Below, in pieces: positions 18,582 through 28,078 of a DNA stretch of 64,000 bases. Position 1 is the first letter of the stretch. Each line of letters begins with the position of its first letter. Below the pieces are notes generated by a model. That model saw only the letters and a list, made by a program, of their open reading frames with translations, was not told where the DNA came from and ran no database searches. The translations under genes and the position numbers were made by a program. Origin of the DNA: Citrobacter gillenii (GTDB lineage: Bacteria; Pseudomonadota; Gammaproteobacteria; Enterobacterales; Enterobacteriaceae); contig NZ_SUQN01000006.1 in the NCBI RefSeq assembly GCF_013337685.1, forward strand, positions 1 to 64,000. Reading direction: 5' to 3'.

Positions 18582-18839
18582 GTGCCGAACCGCTTTACTC
18601 CTAGAAAAAAAAGCAGAGCTCCTCCCCCTAACAGTCCAATGGAACGCTTCTTCAAGAGTCTGAAGAACGACTGGATACTGGTGACGGGTTACACAAGCTT
18701 CAGCGATGCAGCTCACGCCATAACGGACTATATCGTTGGATATTACAGCGCGCTCATGCCGCATGAATATAACGGTGGGTTACCCCCAAACGAATCGGAA
18801 AACCGATATTGGAAAAACTCTAGCGGTGGTCAGTTTTAG
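18582..18839 (+). pseudogene. IS3-family OrfB C-terminal fragment
   Basis: From about 18628 the frame reads PNSPMERFFKSLKNDWI, then GYTSFSDAAHAITDYIVGYY, HEYNGGLPPNESENRYWKN, and a stop. This is the last third of an IS3-type transposase, with the final catalytic Glu (MERFF) kept and everything upstream lost. The residues before PNSP do not fit the family. It differs from the intact IS3 element at 14981, so it is a separate insertion event. No activity is expected. Confidence 0.8.
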
Positions 18840-19715
18840 TTGACCACTTCATCCACAATGATATCCACTTTTAATGTGGATAACCTTTGTACTTCGGTTC
18901 AGGGTGCTGGAGCAGGTCACATCCGTATCTGGCAGCAGTGGATTGCCTGAGGAGTCAGATCCTCGTTCACAGTGGACCTAAAGCTCGGTTAGCTCGTCCG
19001 CTTTGAGCGAAATATAGTCATTGACTACCGAATCTCTTTTCGGCGAAACGCGCTACTAAATAGCTAGCGCGTACGCAATGGCACGTTAGTGCTGATATAC
19101 GTCAGGAGTAAAGCGTGATGTAAATTTTTCTGATGAATTTTCAGAATGTATCATCCGGGCTTACCGATGGCAGTGTTGTTTCGGATCAAAAAGGTGTGAA
19201 ATATAAACAGCAGCGCTGATGTTTAAATAATTATCAAGTCTGGCATGATGAGAGAGAAACTTAACTTATGCGAGGATCGCAAGTATGCTGAATCTTATTG
19301 TTGTCGGAAGCCCCAACTACTACACTTTTTTTTCTGAACCCAGCGGCAATGACTCTTTCCCAGTGTCGCGACTCTTCGAATCCACGCCAAAGGTTTATCA
19401 TCAGGTGTGAAGCGACCGCTGTTGAAGTCTCCGGTCTGGGCATAGAGCAAGTTATGACGGCCGGTTTGTTACTCGGTATAACCGACGATACCGATGATTA
19501 ATACCCATTTCCCGTTGATTGAGAAAAAAGCCGGTATTCGACACAACGACCACCTTGTTTCCTGAAGTACCTATCCGCTCGCCATAGCACGTGGTCGAAT
19601 GTCCACTCACCGCTGTCTGCCGAAGCGAGCAGCAGTGCTACCGGATCGCCATACACTGACGCGCCAAGTAGCATAAAATAGTGGTTTCTTTCGCCATCAA
19701 ACAGTTCCGTTTTCG
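18840..19715. other. 880-base region without a supported gene
   Basis: The first ~60 bases look like the end of the IS3 fragment, with GTTGACCACTTCATCCAC near 18838. Beyond that, only short frames with no family resemblance occur. One 41-codon frame starting MLNLIVVGSPNYY near 19285, and protein-like pieces on both strands up to 19700, may be debris of lost genes. Confidence 0.45.
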
Positions 19716-19742
19716 AAAAAAAATGGGAGGGCACGGCCTCCC
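19716..19742 (-). terminator. Rho-independent terminator after the RamA-like gene
   Basis: On the minus strand GGGAGG pairs with CCTCCC around a short loop and is followed by A and eight T residues. It lies 35 bases after the stop of the RamA-like gene and probably ends the outer-membrane factor, Rossmann-protein and RamA-like transcript. Confidence 0.85.
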
Positions 19743-19777
19743 AAATTCAGTGGCTTACTTATGTTATTATAGTTATT

Positions 19778-20131
19778 TTACTTTCCGTCAGCACTATGAT
19801 GACGGCTAAATGTCTTTCTGTATTTTTGTGGGGGTAGTTGATACTTTTTATGAAACGCTCTGGTAAATGATTGTTGAGAGTCAAAACCATACTTTATGGC
19901 CAGATTAATCAGTGGCTCATTTGAGGTTATGAGTTTATCAGCAATCAAAATTAGTTTTCTTTCTCTGATAAAATGACCAAGAGTTTGTCCAGTCTCCGCT
20001 AAAAATAATCTTTGTAAGTGCCATTTCGAATAACCGGATTTAATGGCAATATCATCGATTTTTAGATGGGATTCAATATTGTTATTTATCAATAGGATTA
20101 AGTCACTAATAAAATTTTTTGTGTTTTTCAT
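19778..20131 (-). CDS. RamA/SoxS/MarA-type AraC-family activator
   Basis: A 117-residue protein made only of the two-HTH DNA-binding domain, the size of RamA, MarA and SoxS (about 107-127). HTH1 reads KIDDIAIKSGYSKWHLQRLF; the connecting helix region has LGHFIRERKLILIADKL; HTH2 is LAIKYGFDSQQSFTRAFHKK, then PPQKYRK. Proteins of this group activate marbox promoters such as acrAB, tolC and micF, raising efflux and lowering porin. It starts 43 bases after the Rossmann-like gene and is probably co-transcribed from the outer-membrane factor. It is AT-rich, unlike the efflux genes. Its exact subgroup is uncertain. Confidence 0.85.
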   Translation of the reverse strand: MKNTKNFISDLILLINNNIESHLKIDDIAIKSGYSKWHLQRLFLAETGQTLGHFIRERKLILIADKLITSNEPLINLAIKYGFDSQQSFTRAFHKKYQLPPQKYRKTFSRHHSADGK

Positions 20132-20174
20132 GGCATAGGTCTCAACGTATTATGCTCTTGGGCAGAATGGTGTT

Positions 20175-20690
20175 TTATCCTAAAATGTTTAGTGTGGCTG
20201 ATTCAGAAGATGTCTGAATATTTATCTCCAGCGAATAAGTGACCTTTATGGATATTAGCAGAACCCGAAGAAAAAAGAGGTAGTGTTCAATCTGTTCACT
20301 GGTTAAATGGAAACAGGGCGAAAGATTATGCAGCACAACATGTCGGTTTATAAAACTCTCTGCTTTGGGTGGAATATTTTCTTTATTGAATGAAGGCATG
20401 GTATCTAACAAAATGACTAACTGTGTCTGTCTATAAGTAGTCTTTTCCTGAACATTGTCTGAGCTTATTTTCTGAGGGAAGATGATAAGAGTATCGGCTT
20501 CATCCACTACGGACTGACAATTGTCCTGAACCCAGCAGGGAAACTTTATTGCAAGCAGGTTTGCCCGTTCAAAATCCCCGGCTGAAAGAAAAACATGAGC
20601 GCAAGGATCAAGGCGGAACAATTCAACCAGAAAGTCAACCAGAAAGGTTTCAGTCAGATCATCTACCCCAAGGATACCAATTCGTGTCAT
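20175..20690 (-). CDS. Pyrroline-5-carboxylate-reductase-like Rossmann protein (degenerate)
   Basis: A 171-residue protein whose first ~110 residues follow the ProC/F420-oxidoreductase N-terminal domain: TRIGILG at the first strand, VFLSAGDFERANLLA where the NADP-binding loop should be, and EADTLIIFPQ at the fourth strand. The glycine-rich loop is broken: GILGVDDLT replaces the usual G..G.G.MG. The C-terminal dimerisation and catalytic domain of ProC (total ~270 residues) is absent. Enzyme activity is therefore doubtful, and a binding or regulatory role is possible. It lies between the outer-membrane factor gene (75-base gap) and the RamA-like gene on the same strand. Confidence 0.55.
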   Translation of the reverse strand: MTRIGILGVDDLTETFLVDFLVELFRLDPCAHVFLSAGDFERANLLAIKFPCWVQDNCQSVVDEADTLIIFPQKISSDNVQEKTTYRQTQLVILLDTMPSFNKENIPPKAESFINRHVVLHNLSPCFHLTSEQIEHYLFFLRVLLISIKVTYSLEINIQTSSESATLNILG

Positions 20691-20765
20691 TACGTTACCC
20701 TCTTGTTGTTACGCTCATTCAAATAAACAACTATTTGTCTTGTTTAATAAAGTCAGTGACCCTTT

Positions 20766-22232
20766 TTATCCTGGCGTATTTGCCATTTCGCCAGATAATG
20801 ACGATTGCCACCCACCGCCCAGCGCCTTGAATGCTGCCACTGCTGCACGGGCCGATTCTGTCTGTGCCTGCACTCTGGTATCGGAAGCCTGGAGAAGCAT
20901 TTCATCGTTGTGCAGCACGTCAATCAGGCTGGCGGTTCCTTGCTGAAAAGCGATAAAAGAAGACTGTCGGGCGCTGGACAGGGCGGTTTCACCGCGGGTT
21001 AGTGTAGCTGCTTGTGTCTGGTGATTGACCAGTGCCGAGAAGGCATTCTCGGCATCTTCCGTTGCGCGTAACACTGACAGACGATAAGCGGCAAGCGCTT
21101 CTGCTTCCTGGCCTTTAGCCTGCTCTATCTGCGCATTGATACGACCAAAGTCAAAGAGCCGCCAGCGTAACCCCAGCACCCCCGACGACTGGCTGGCTCC
21201 GGCAGTGAAAAGGTTGCCGGCTGATACTGCCGTTGCGCTGCCAAGCAGCGCGTTAAGGGAAAACTTTGGATAATACTCGCTGACAGCAACTCCGATACGG
21301 GCGCTTGAGGCAGCCAGATGACGCTCGGCCACAATAATATCGGGTCTTCGGCGAAGCAGGTCAGCAGGGGTGCCCATTGCAGTGATTGCGGGTGTATGAG
21401 GAATTGCGCCCGGTGAAGTCAGTTGGGCGCGATGCGTCCCGGGAGGCGTACCGAGCATAACGTCCAGCGCATTCATGGCAGCATCGAGCCCGTTTTTCAA
21501 AACGGGTACCGTTGCCTGTACCTGTGCCAGTGCGCCTTCTGCCTGGCGTACCTGATATTCCGGCGCCAGCCCTTTGCTTTGTAAAAGCTGCGTTTTTTCC
21601 AGCAGTTGCTGTTGTGTGATGACCTGTTTATTCGCAATATCCAGACGGGTCTGCAATCCACGCAGGGTGATATAGATATCCGCAGTCTGTGCGGCGACCG
21701 CAAGACGTGTCGCCGCAACACTGGCCTCTGAAGCCTGATAATCGGCCTGGGCAGCCTGTCGGCCGCGCCTCAGGCCACCAAACAGATCTATCTCCCAGCC
21801 TGCATTGAGATCAGTTTCATAAGAATTGCCGTAGCGATTATAATCCGGAGTCGAATTGAGCACCTGACCCAACGGTGTTTCAACCGACTGCCTGGCACGG
21901 GCTGCCTGGCCGCTGATATTTCCCGACGGAAGCAGTGCCGCCGTTGAGGCTCCCAGCCCGGCCCGGGCCTGTGTCATCCTGGATGAAGCCTGGGCGAGGT
22001 CGAGATTTTGCGCGAGTGCGTCTGAAACGAACCGGCTTAACAGGGGATCGCCGAAGCTCTCCCACCAGACTGAGAAACTGGCGGGTTCGGATGCACTGCG
22101 CTGCTGTAAGGCCGGTTGAGCCTGATAACGCTCCGCAAGTGGCACTACAGGCTGATGATAGTCCGGTCCGACGGTACAGCCAGCAAGAATGCCGGTACTC
22201 ACTATCAATGCAAGAACACGTTGGGGAAACAT
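20766..22232 (-). CDS. Outer-membrane factor lipoprotein of an RND efflux pump (NodT/OprM type)
   Basis: A 488-residue TolC-family channel. The signal peptide ends in the lipobox LAGC with Cys19 as the lipidated residue. The family sequence VGPDYHQPVVPLAERYQ follows, then the two repeated OEP domains with long helices (for example QNLDLAQASSRMTQARAGLG) and LLRRRPDI.VAERHLAA at the second half. It forms the trimeric channel through the outer membrane for the adaptor and RND permease encoded divergently at 23012-27228. Its promoter overlaps a palindrome shared with the permease promoter, so TetR control is likely. Confidence 0.93.
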   Translation of the reverse strand: MFPQRVLALIVSTGILAGCTVGPDYHQPVVPLAERYQAQPALQQRSASEPASFSVWWESFGDPLLSRFVSDALAQNLDLAQASSRMTQARAGLGASTAALLPSGNISGQAARARQSVETPLGQVLNSTPDYNRYGNSYETDLNAGWEIDLFGGLRRGRQAAQADYQASEASVAATRLAVAAQTADIYITLRGLQTRLDIANKQVITQQQLLEKTQLLQSKGLAPEYQVRQAEGALAQVQATVPVLKNGLDAAMNALDVMLGTPPGTHRAQLTSPGAIPHTPAITAMGTPADLLRRRPDIIVAERHLAASSARIGVAVSEYYPKFSLNALLGSATAVSAGNLFTAGASQSSGVLGLRWRLFDFGRINAQIEQAKGQEAEALAAYRLSVLRATEDAENAFSALVNHQTQAATLTRGETALSSARQSSFIAFQQGTASLIDVLHNDEMLLQASDTRVQAQTESARAAVAAFKALGGGWQSSLSGEMANTPG

Positions 22233-22257
22233 GAATAAGCCTTGAGTCGAATCTGAA

Positions 22258-22283
22258 TTGTGACCACATTACCAAATAGTCAC
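22258..22283. promoter_or_regulatory. Candidate TetR operator O1 in the tetR/outer-membrane-factor intergenic region
   Basis: A 26-base site with half-sites TTGTGACCA and AATAGTCAC, matching the site at 22941-22966 (opposite orientation) at 21 of 26 bases; both halves are conserved and the centre is not. It overlaps a minus-strand promoter: -35 TTGACA at 22293-22288, a 16-base spacer, and -10 TAATGT at 22271-22266, which would drive the outer-membrane factor gene. Confidence 0.7.
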
Positions 22284-22321
22284 TCGTTGTCAATCATATT
22301 GCTTTGAGCTAAGCTGGAATA

Positions 22322-22936
22322 ATGATTAAGAAGATGAACGAAACTCCCTCCAGGGGACCTTCAGACCACAGTGTCCGGGATCAGGTCGTTGAGGCGGCCA
22401 CTGAGCATTTCAGCCACTTTGGGTACGAAAAAACCACCGTCTCCGACCTCGCCAAAGCAATTGGTTTTTCAAAGGCTTATATCTACAAGTTTTTCGATTC
22501 CAAACAGGCGATCGGAGAAGTGATCTGTGCTAACCGGCTGGCGAGCATAAGGGACATTGTCAACGCAGCGATTGTGGATGCACCAACAGCTGCAGAGAAA
22601 ATAAGACGGTTATTCAGGGCATTATCAGAATCCGGATGTGATTTATTTTTTCATGACCGTAAGTTACACGACATCGCGGCTGTTGCTGTGCGTGACAAAT
22701 GGCCCTCAGCACAAGCTCATGAGCAGCAGTTACGGCAGCTCATTGAGCAGATCATTGTTGAAGGGCGCCAGGCTGGTGAATTCGAAAGAAAAACGCCACT
22801 GGACGAAGCAGCAGATGCGATTTTTATGGTCATGCGTCCCTATATCAGCCCGGTTCAGTTGCAATATAATCTGGAAACCGCCCAGTCAGCGGCGGTGTTG
22901 CTGCCATCACTGATTCTGAGAAGTTTGTCACCCTGA
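22322..22936 (+). CDS. TetR/AcrR-family repressor of the efflux locus
   Basis: A 204-residue regulator. The N-terminal HTH reads RDQVVEAATEHFSHFGYEKT, then TVSDLAKAIGFSKAYIYKFF and DSKQAIGEVI. The remainder is the variable ligand and dimer domain. It stands between the two efflux transcripts, as local TetR repressors usually do, and near-identical palindromes occur on both sides of its gene. The likely role is repression of the outer-membrane factor, of the adaptor-permease-SDR operon and perhaps of itself, relieved by a pump substrate. The ligand is unknown. An internal ATG at 22334 is an alternative start. Confidence 0.9.
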   Translation: MIKKMNETPSRGPSDHSVRDQVVEAATEHFSHFGYEKTTVSDLAKAIGFSKAYIYKFFDSKQAIGEVICANRLASIRDIVNAAIVDAPTAAEKIRRLFRALSESGCDLFFHDRKLHDIAAVAVRDKWPSAQAHEQQLRQLIEQIIVEGRQAGEFERKTPLDEAADAIFMVMRPYISPVQLQYNLETAQSAAVLLPSLILRSLSP

Positions 22937-22940
22937 TTAT

Positions 22941-22966
22941 GTGACTATTGACAAATTTGGTCACAA
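22941..22966. promoter_or_regulatory. Candidate TetR operator O2 upstream of the adaptor gene
   Basis: The second copy of the palindrome, half-sites GTGACTATT and TGGTCACAA, inverted relative to O1. It begins five bases after the tetR stop codon and covers the -35 and spacer of the adaptor promoter. Confidence 0.72.
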
Positions 22967-22976
22967 GTATAAATAT
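22948..22976 (+). promoter_or_regulatory. Promoter of the adaptor-permease-SDR operon
   Basis: A consensus TTGACA at 22948-22953 is followed after 17 bases by AAATAT at 22971-22976; TAAATA at 22970 with a 16-base spacer is an alternative -10. The -35 lies inside operator O2, so a bound repressor would block polymerase. Confidence 0.65.
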
Positions 22977-23011
22977 GGATTCCTGTCCTGTTTAATGAAT
23001 TAAGGGAACCC

Positions 23012-24121
23012 ATGCTCGGGCTTAAACCTGTCTCCTTTGCTGTCTGTCTGTTGCCGTTTGCCCTTGTAGCCTGCGGTGACGCTTCCGATAACAGTGATCC
23101 ACGTAGTCTGCCACCTCTGGTCAGATCTGCCGCAGCGATCAACGCAACCGACTTTTCCCGCGCTTTCACGGGGGTGGTGGTTGCACGCATTCAGAGCGAC
23201 CTTGGTTTCAGGGTCCAGGGCAAAATCCTGGAACGCCTCGTTGATACCGGTCAGGTCGTGAAACGTGGTCAGCCACTAATGCGTCTGGATCCTGTTGATC
23301 TGAGCCTGCAGGCTCAGGCTCAGCAGCAGGCCGTTGCCGCTGCACGAGCCCGCGCCCGACAGACAGCGGATGATGAATCGCGTTATCGCGGTCTGGTCAG
23401 CGCAGGTGCTGTATCGGCATCCGCTTACGACCAGATTAAGGCCGCCGCAGATACGGCCCGGGCTGACCTCAGTGCCGCCCAGGCGCAGGCTAATGTGGCG
23501 CAAAACGCCATGGGCTACGCGGTCCTGGTGGCCGATTCCGACGGGGTGGTGATGGATACGCTGGCCGAACCAGGTCAGGTGGTCAGTGCCGGCCAGCCGG
23601 TTATCAGGCTGGCCAGAGCAGGGCAACGCGAAGCGGTCGTGCAGCTACCTGAGACGCTGCGTCCGGCTGTTGGAAGCGCGGCGCTGGCCTCACTGTACGG
23701 CAGCGATGAACAACCTGTTTCAGCGAAACTGCGGTTGCTCTCTGATGCTGCTGACCCGCTGACGCGCACGTTTGAGGCAAGGTACGTGCTCGACAGTCCA
23801 TTGTCTGGTGCCCCCCTGGGGTCCACTGTCACCCTCCATATTGCGCAGAACAAAGCATCGCAACCGTTGTTGCAGGTGCCTTTAGCCGCCATTTTTGACG
23901 CGGGTAAAGGCCCGGGCGTCTGGAGCATTTCAGGTAACCCCGCCAGAGTGGCATGGCGACCCGTTCAGGTTGTCAGCCTCGGGGATGATGAGGCAAGCGT
24001 GACCGGCACCCTTAAGCCCGGCGAACAGGTTGTGGCTCTGGGCGCTCATCTGCTCCATGACGGTGAGACAGTCCGGCTGGTTAAGCAGAGCGATGTCAGT
24101 GTCGCCAGGAGTCGTCCATGA
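23012..24121 (+). CDS. Periplasmic adaptor (membrane fusion) lipoprotein of the RND pump
   Basis: A 369-residue HlyD/AcrA-type protein. The signal peptide ends in lipobox LVAC with Cys21. The order is: first β-barrel strand, first lipoyl half (LGFRVQGKILERLVDTGQVV), an Ala/Gln-rich helical hairpin (around residues 95-155), second lipoyl half (DSDGVVMDTLAEPGQVVSAG), β-barrel and membrane-proximal domains. AAGGGA precedes the ATG by a normal distance. Its stop overlaps the permease start (ATGA at 24118-24121), implying translational coupling. It bridges the inner-membrane permease and the outer-membrane channel. Confidence 0.93.
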   Translation: MLGLKPVSFAVCLLPFALVACGDASDNSDPRSLPPLVRSAAAINATDFSRAFTGVVVARIQSDLGFRVQGKILERLVDTGQVVKRGQPLMRLDPVDLSLQAQAQQQAVAAARARARQTADDESRYRGLVSAGAVSASAYDQIKAAADTARADLSAAQAQANVAQNAMGYAVLVADSDGVVMDTLAEPGQVVSAGQPVIRLARAGQREAVVQLPETLRPAVGSAALASLYGSDEQPVSAKLRLLSDAADPLTRTFEARYVLDSPLSGAPLGSTVTLHIAQNKASQPLLQVPLAAIFDAGKGPGVWSISGNPARVAWRPVQVVSLGDDEASVTGTLKPGEQVVALGAHLLHDGETVRLVKQSDVSVARSRP

Positions 24122-27100
24122 GTCGCGGGCGTTTTAATCTTTCCGCGCTCGCCGTACGCGAGCGTTCCGTTACGCTGTTTCTTATACTGTTGATCACCGT
24201 TGCAGGTATTCTCTCATTCCTTGGACTCGGACGTGCAGAGGACCCACCCTTTACGGTCAAGCAGATGACCATCATTACGGCCTGGCCGGGGGCGACTGCT
24301 CAGGAAATGCAGGATCAGGTGGCCGAACCGCTGGAAAAACGCCTCCAGGAACTCAGGTGGTATGACCGCACTGAGACCTACACGCGTCCCGGTCTGAGTT
24401 TTACCATGCTCTCATTGCTGGACAGTACTCCCCCCTCAGAGGTCAAGGAAGAATTCTATCAGGCGCGCAAAAAGCTTAATGATGAGGCAAAAAAACTGCC
24501 GGCAGGCGTTATCGGCCCGATGGTCAACGATGAGTTCTCGGATGTCACTTTTGCGCTCTTTGCGCTGAAGGCAAAAGGAGAGCCACAGCGGCTACTGGTG
24601 CGCGATGCCGAGTCATTACGCCAGCGCTTATTGCATGTCCCCGGGGTGAAAAAGGTCAATATTATCGGTGAGCAGGCCGAGCGGATATTTGTCTCATTTT
24701 CCCATGACCGTCTGGCAACCCTGGGGGTCTCTGCTCAGGATATCTTTGCTGCCCTGAACAACCAGAACGTGCTGACGCCTGCCGGCTCGATAGACACACG
24801 TGGGCCACAGGTTTTTATCCGTCTGGATGGGGCGTTTGACAAGCTGGAGAAAATTCGTGAAACGCCTGTTGTATCGCAGGGAAGGACACTGAAGCTTTCT
24901 GATGTCGCGACAGTTGAGCGTGGCTACGAAGATCCGGCGACCTTTATGGTGCGTAACCAGGGCGAACCTGCACTTCTGCTGGGTATCGTGATGCGTGAGG
25001 GCTGGAATGGTCTGGATCTGGGTAAAGCGCTGGATAAGGAAGCCGCCAGCATCAATGCGGATATGCCACTCGGCATGACATTCGCGAAAGTCACCGATCA
25101 GTCAGTCAATATCAGTTCCGCCGTAGACGAGTTCATGATCAAATTTTTCGTCGCGCTGCTCGTCGTGATGGTGGTCTGCTTTCTCAGTATGGGCTGGCGT
25201 GTGGGTGTGGTGGTTGCGGCTGCAGTGCCCCTGACGCTGGCTGTCGTCTTTGTGGTCATGGAGGCGTCAGGTAAAAACTTCGACCGTATTACCCTGGGCT
25301 CGCTTATCCTGGCGCTCGGTTTACTGGTGGATGATGCCATCATTGCCATCGAAATGATGGTGGTGAAAATGGAGGAGGGATACGACCGGATCAAAGCCTC
25401 GGCCTATGCCTGGAGCCACACCGCTGCGCCAATGCTGGCTGGTACGCTGGTCACGGCTGTCGGCTTTATGCCCAACGGTTTTGCGCAATCCACAGCGGGT
25501 GAATACACCAGCAATATGTTCTGGATTGTGGGGATTGCCTTGATCGCCTCCTGGGTGGTGGCGGTGGTGTTTACGCCGTATCTCGGGGTGAAAATGCTGC
25601 CGGACATCAAAACGGTTGAAGGGGGGCATGATGCTATCTACAACACCCGCCGCTACAACCGTTTTCGTCAGTTGCTGACGCGGGTAATCGCGCGAAAATG
25701 GCTGGTCGCAGGTTCTGTCATCGCGGTATTCACCGTTGCCATTCTCGGTATGGCGCTGGTGAAAAAGCAGTTTTTCCCGACGTCTGACCGGCCTGAGGTT
25801 CTCGTGGAAGTACAGATGCCGTATGGCACTTCCATTGAACAAACCAGCGCAGCCGTGACGAAAATTGAGGACTGGCTGAAGCGCCAGAAAGAAGCAAAAA
25901 TCGTGACGGCTTATATCGGGCAAGGGTCACCCCGCTTTTATCTCGCCATGGCGCCGGAACTGCCGGATCCCTCTTTTGCGAAAATTGTTATCCTGACGGA
26001 CAGTCAGGAATCCCGTGAGGCGCTCAAGTTCCGTCTTCGCCAGGCGGTGGCCGATGGACTGGCTCCTCAGGCGCGGGTTCGCGTGACCCAACTGGTGTTT
26101 GGCCCCTATTCACCCTATCCGGTTGCCTTCCGTGTGACAGGGCCGGATCCCGCCGTATTGCGCGACATTGCGGATAAGGTGAAAACGCTGATGCAGTCCA
26201 GCCCGTTAATGAGAACGGTCAACACGGACTGGGGCTCACGGGTGCCGACACTGCATTTCACCCTGAATCAGGATCGCCTGCAGGCGGTAGGGCTGACATC
26301 AAACGCCGTTGCACAGCAGCTTCAGTTCCTGCTTTCGGGCATCCCGATCACCGCTGTGCGAGAAGATATTCGTTCGGTGCAGGTTATGGGGCGTGCTGCC
26401 GGGGATATCAGGCTTGATCCTGCGAAAATAGCGGGTTTCACCCTGGTCGGCTCTGCAGGGCAGCGTATCCCATTATCGCAGGTTGGCGAGGTCGAAGTGC
26501 GGATGGAAGATCCTGTTCTGCGCCGTCGTGATCGGATGCCAACCATTACCGTTCGGGGTGATATCGCTGAATCCCAGCAGCCGCCAGATGTCTCCACTGC
26601 GATTATGAAGCAGCTGCAGCCCATCATCACAACGCTTCCTGATGGATACCGGATTGAACAGGCTGGCTCGATTGAGGAGTCAGGGAAAGCCACCAAAGCG
26701 ATGGCCCCCTTATTCCCAATCATGATAGCCATGACACTGCTGATCATTATCCTTCAGGTGCGTTCGATGGCGGCGATGGTGATGGTGTTTATGACTGCAC
26801 CTCTGGGGTTGGTAGGCGTGGTGCCAACCTTGCTGCTCTTCAACCAGCCCTTTGGCATCAATGCGCTGGTTGGTTTGATTGCCCTGTCAGGGATTTTGAT
26901 GCGTAACACGCTGATCCTCATCGGGCAGATCCATCATAACGAGCAGGAAGGGCTTGAACCCTTTTATGCGGTCATTGAGGCAACGGTACAGCGCTCCAGG
27001 CCTGTACTGCTCACGGCGATGGCTGCCATTCTGGCCTTTATCCCGTTAACACATTCGGTGTTCTGGGGAACCCTTGCCTATACCCTGATAGGTGGGACAC

Positions 27101-27228
27101 TGGCTGGGACCATCATTACGCTGGTATTCCTGCCTGCCATGTATGCTATCTGGTTCCGGATAAAGAGCCCGGCTTCAACCTCGTCAACCGAAAACCAATC
27201 CACTTCTGAAGGATTAAAAAATGTCTGA
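24118..27228 (+). CDS. RND efflux permease (HAE1-like, resembling the TriC branch)
   Basis: A 1036-residue inner-membrane transporter with the usual two halves: TM1, a large periplasmic loop, TM2-6, then TM7, a second loop and TM8-12. [15 protein letters not shown] follows TM1. The proton-relay pair is present in TM4 as D405 and D406 ([13 protein letters not shown]). In TM10 the lysine usual in AcrB (K940) is replaced by arginine (R929, in [12 protein letters not shown]). The start of the protein resembles the TriC-type branch more than AcrB. It exports hydrophobic compounds by proton antiport; the actual substrates cannot be read from sequence. Its gene overlaps both the adaptor and the SDR gene. 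Confidence 0.93.
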   Translation: MSRGRFNLSALAVRERSVTLFLILLITVAGILSFLGLGRAEDPPFTVKQMTIITAWPGATAQEMQDQVAEPLEKRLQELRWYDRTETYTRPGLSFTMLSLLDSTPPSEVKEEFYQARKKLNDEAKKLPAGVIGPMVNDEFSDVTFALFALKAKGEPQRLLVRDAESLRQRLLHVPGVKKVNIIGEQAERIFVSFSHDRLATLGVSAQDIFAALNNQNVLTPAGSIDTRGPQVFIRLDGAFDKLEKIRETPVVSQGRTLKLSDVATVERGYEDPATFMVRNQGEPALLLGIVMREGWNGLDLGKALDKEAASINADMPLGMTFAKVTDQSVNISSAVDEFMIKFFVALLVVMVVCFLSMGWRVGVVVAAAVPLTLAVVFVVMEASGKNFDRITLGSLILALGLLVDDAIIAIEMMVVKMEEGYDRIKASAYAWSHTAAPMLAGTLVTAVGFMPNGFAQSTAGEYTSNMFWIVGIALIASWVVAVVFTPYLGVKMLPDIKTVEGGHDAIYNTRRYNRFRQLLTRVIARKWLVAGSVIAVFTVAILGMALVKKQFFPTSDRPEVLVEVQMPYGTSIEQTSAAVTKIEDWLKRQKEAKIVTAYIGQGSPRFYLAMAPELPDPSFAKIVILTDSQESREALKFRLRQAVADGLAPQARVRVTQLVFGPYSPYPVAFRVTGPDPAVLRDIADKVKTLMQSSPLMRTVNTDWGSRVPTLHFTLNQDRLQAVGLTSNAVAQQLQFLLSGIPITAVREDIRSVQVMGRAAGDIRLDPAKIAGFTLVGSAGQRIPLSQVGEVEVRMEDPVLRRRDRMPTITVRGDIAESQQPPDVSTAIMKQLQPIITTLPDGYRIEQAGSIEESGKATKAMAPLFPIMIAMTLLIIILQVRSMAAMVMVFMTAPLGLVGVVPTLLLFNQPFGINALVGLIALSGILMRNTLILIGQIHHNEQEGLEPFYAVIEATVQRSRPVLLTAMAAILAFIPLTHSVFWGTLAYTLIGGTLAGTIITLVFLPAMYAIWFRIKSPASTSSTENQSTSEGLKNV

Positions 27229-28030
27229 ACATAAAGCCGTTCTGATTACCGGCGTTTCGTCAGGTATTGGCAGGGCGGCAGCCCTGGCTTTTAAAGCCAG
27301 AGGTTGTCAGGTATTTGGTACTGTCAGGGATATCAATAGCGCTTCCCCGTTGAATGGTGTTGCGCTGACAGAAATGGATGTACGCGATGAACATTCGGTA
27401 CAACAGGCAATTGAAAGAGTGATAGCCAAAGCCGGACGCATTGATGTTCTGGTTAACAGTGCGGGAGTGTCCCTGATTGGTGCGGTTGAGGAAACGTCAG
27501 TAGAGGAGGCCACCCGGTTGTTTGATACCAATTTTTTTGGGGCATTACGTACGACAAGAGCCGTACTGCCACACATGCGAAACCAGAAAAGCGGGCGCAT
27601 CGTGAATGTCAGCTCCGTGCTGGGCTTTCTGCCCGCGCCCTTTATGGGTATCTACGCTGCGTCCAAACATGCTCTGGAAGGCATGTCTGAAACCCTGGAT
27701 CACGAGCTACGTGGAAGCGGTGTTCGCGCTACGCTGGTTGAGCCTTCTTTTACAAGAACAAAACTTGATGTGAACTCCGCTGAAACGGCAGAAAAGATAG
27801 CCTTTTATGAGAATGCGCGAGGCCAGACCCTGGGGACCATACTGAAACAAGTCAGTACGGCTTCCTTACCCGAGAGCGTTGCAGGGGTAATTGTTACTGC
27901 AGCATTAGGGCCATGGGAAATGCGACACACACCGGGCGGTGAAGCCACGCTGCTTGCCAGACTACGTCGTTTTGCACCTGCCAGTATGGTTAGTAAGGGA
28001 TTGAGAAAAGCCTTTGGAATGAAAGATTAG
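27221..28030 (+). CDS. Short-chain dehydrogenase/reductase co-transcribed with the efflux pump
   Basis: A 269-residue classical SDR. The NAD(P) loop is [10 protein letters not shown] near the N-terminus, NSAG follows at the usual place, and the catalytic residues appear as a Ser in NVSSVLG, Tyr145 and Lys149 (YAASK). It overlaps the permease gene by eight bases and belongs to its operon. A possible role is reduction or detoxification of a pump substrate. The true substrate is unknown, and the oxidoreductase assignment rests on the fold motifs only. Confidence 0.9.
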   Translation: MSEHKAVLITGVSSGIGRAAALAFKARGCQVFGTVRDINSASPLNGVALTEMDVRDEHSVQQAIERVIAKAGRIDVLVNSAGVSLIGAVEETSVEEATRLFDTNFFGALRTTRAVLPHMRNQKSGRIVNVSSVLGFLPAPFMGIYAASKHALEGMSETLDHELRGSGVRATLVEPSFTRTKLDVNSAETAEKIAFYENARGQTLGTILKQVSTASLPESVAGVIVTAALGPWEMRHTPGGEATLLARLRRFAPASMVSKGLRKAFGMKD

Positions 28031-28078
28031 TCACTTGAGAATCATGCCTAAGCTGGAATAAATGCAAGTCGATGGATA

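Noticed and set aside
19498..19734. 78-codon minus-strand frame after the RamA-like gene
   Set aside because: Its GTG start and first codons are the stem and T-run of the terminator at 19716-19742; no family resemblance and no ribosome site.
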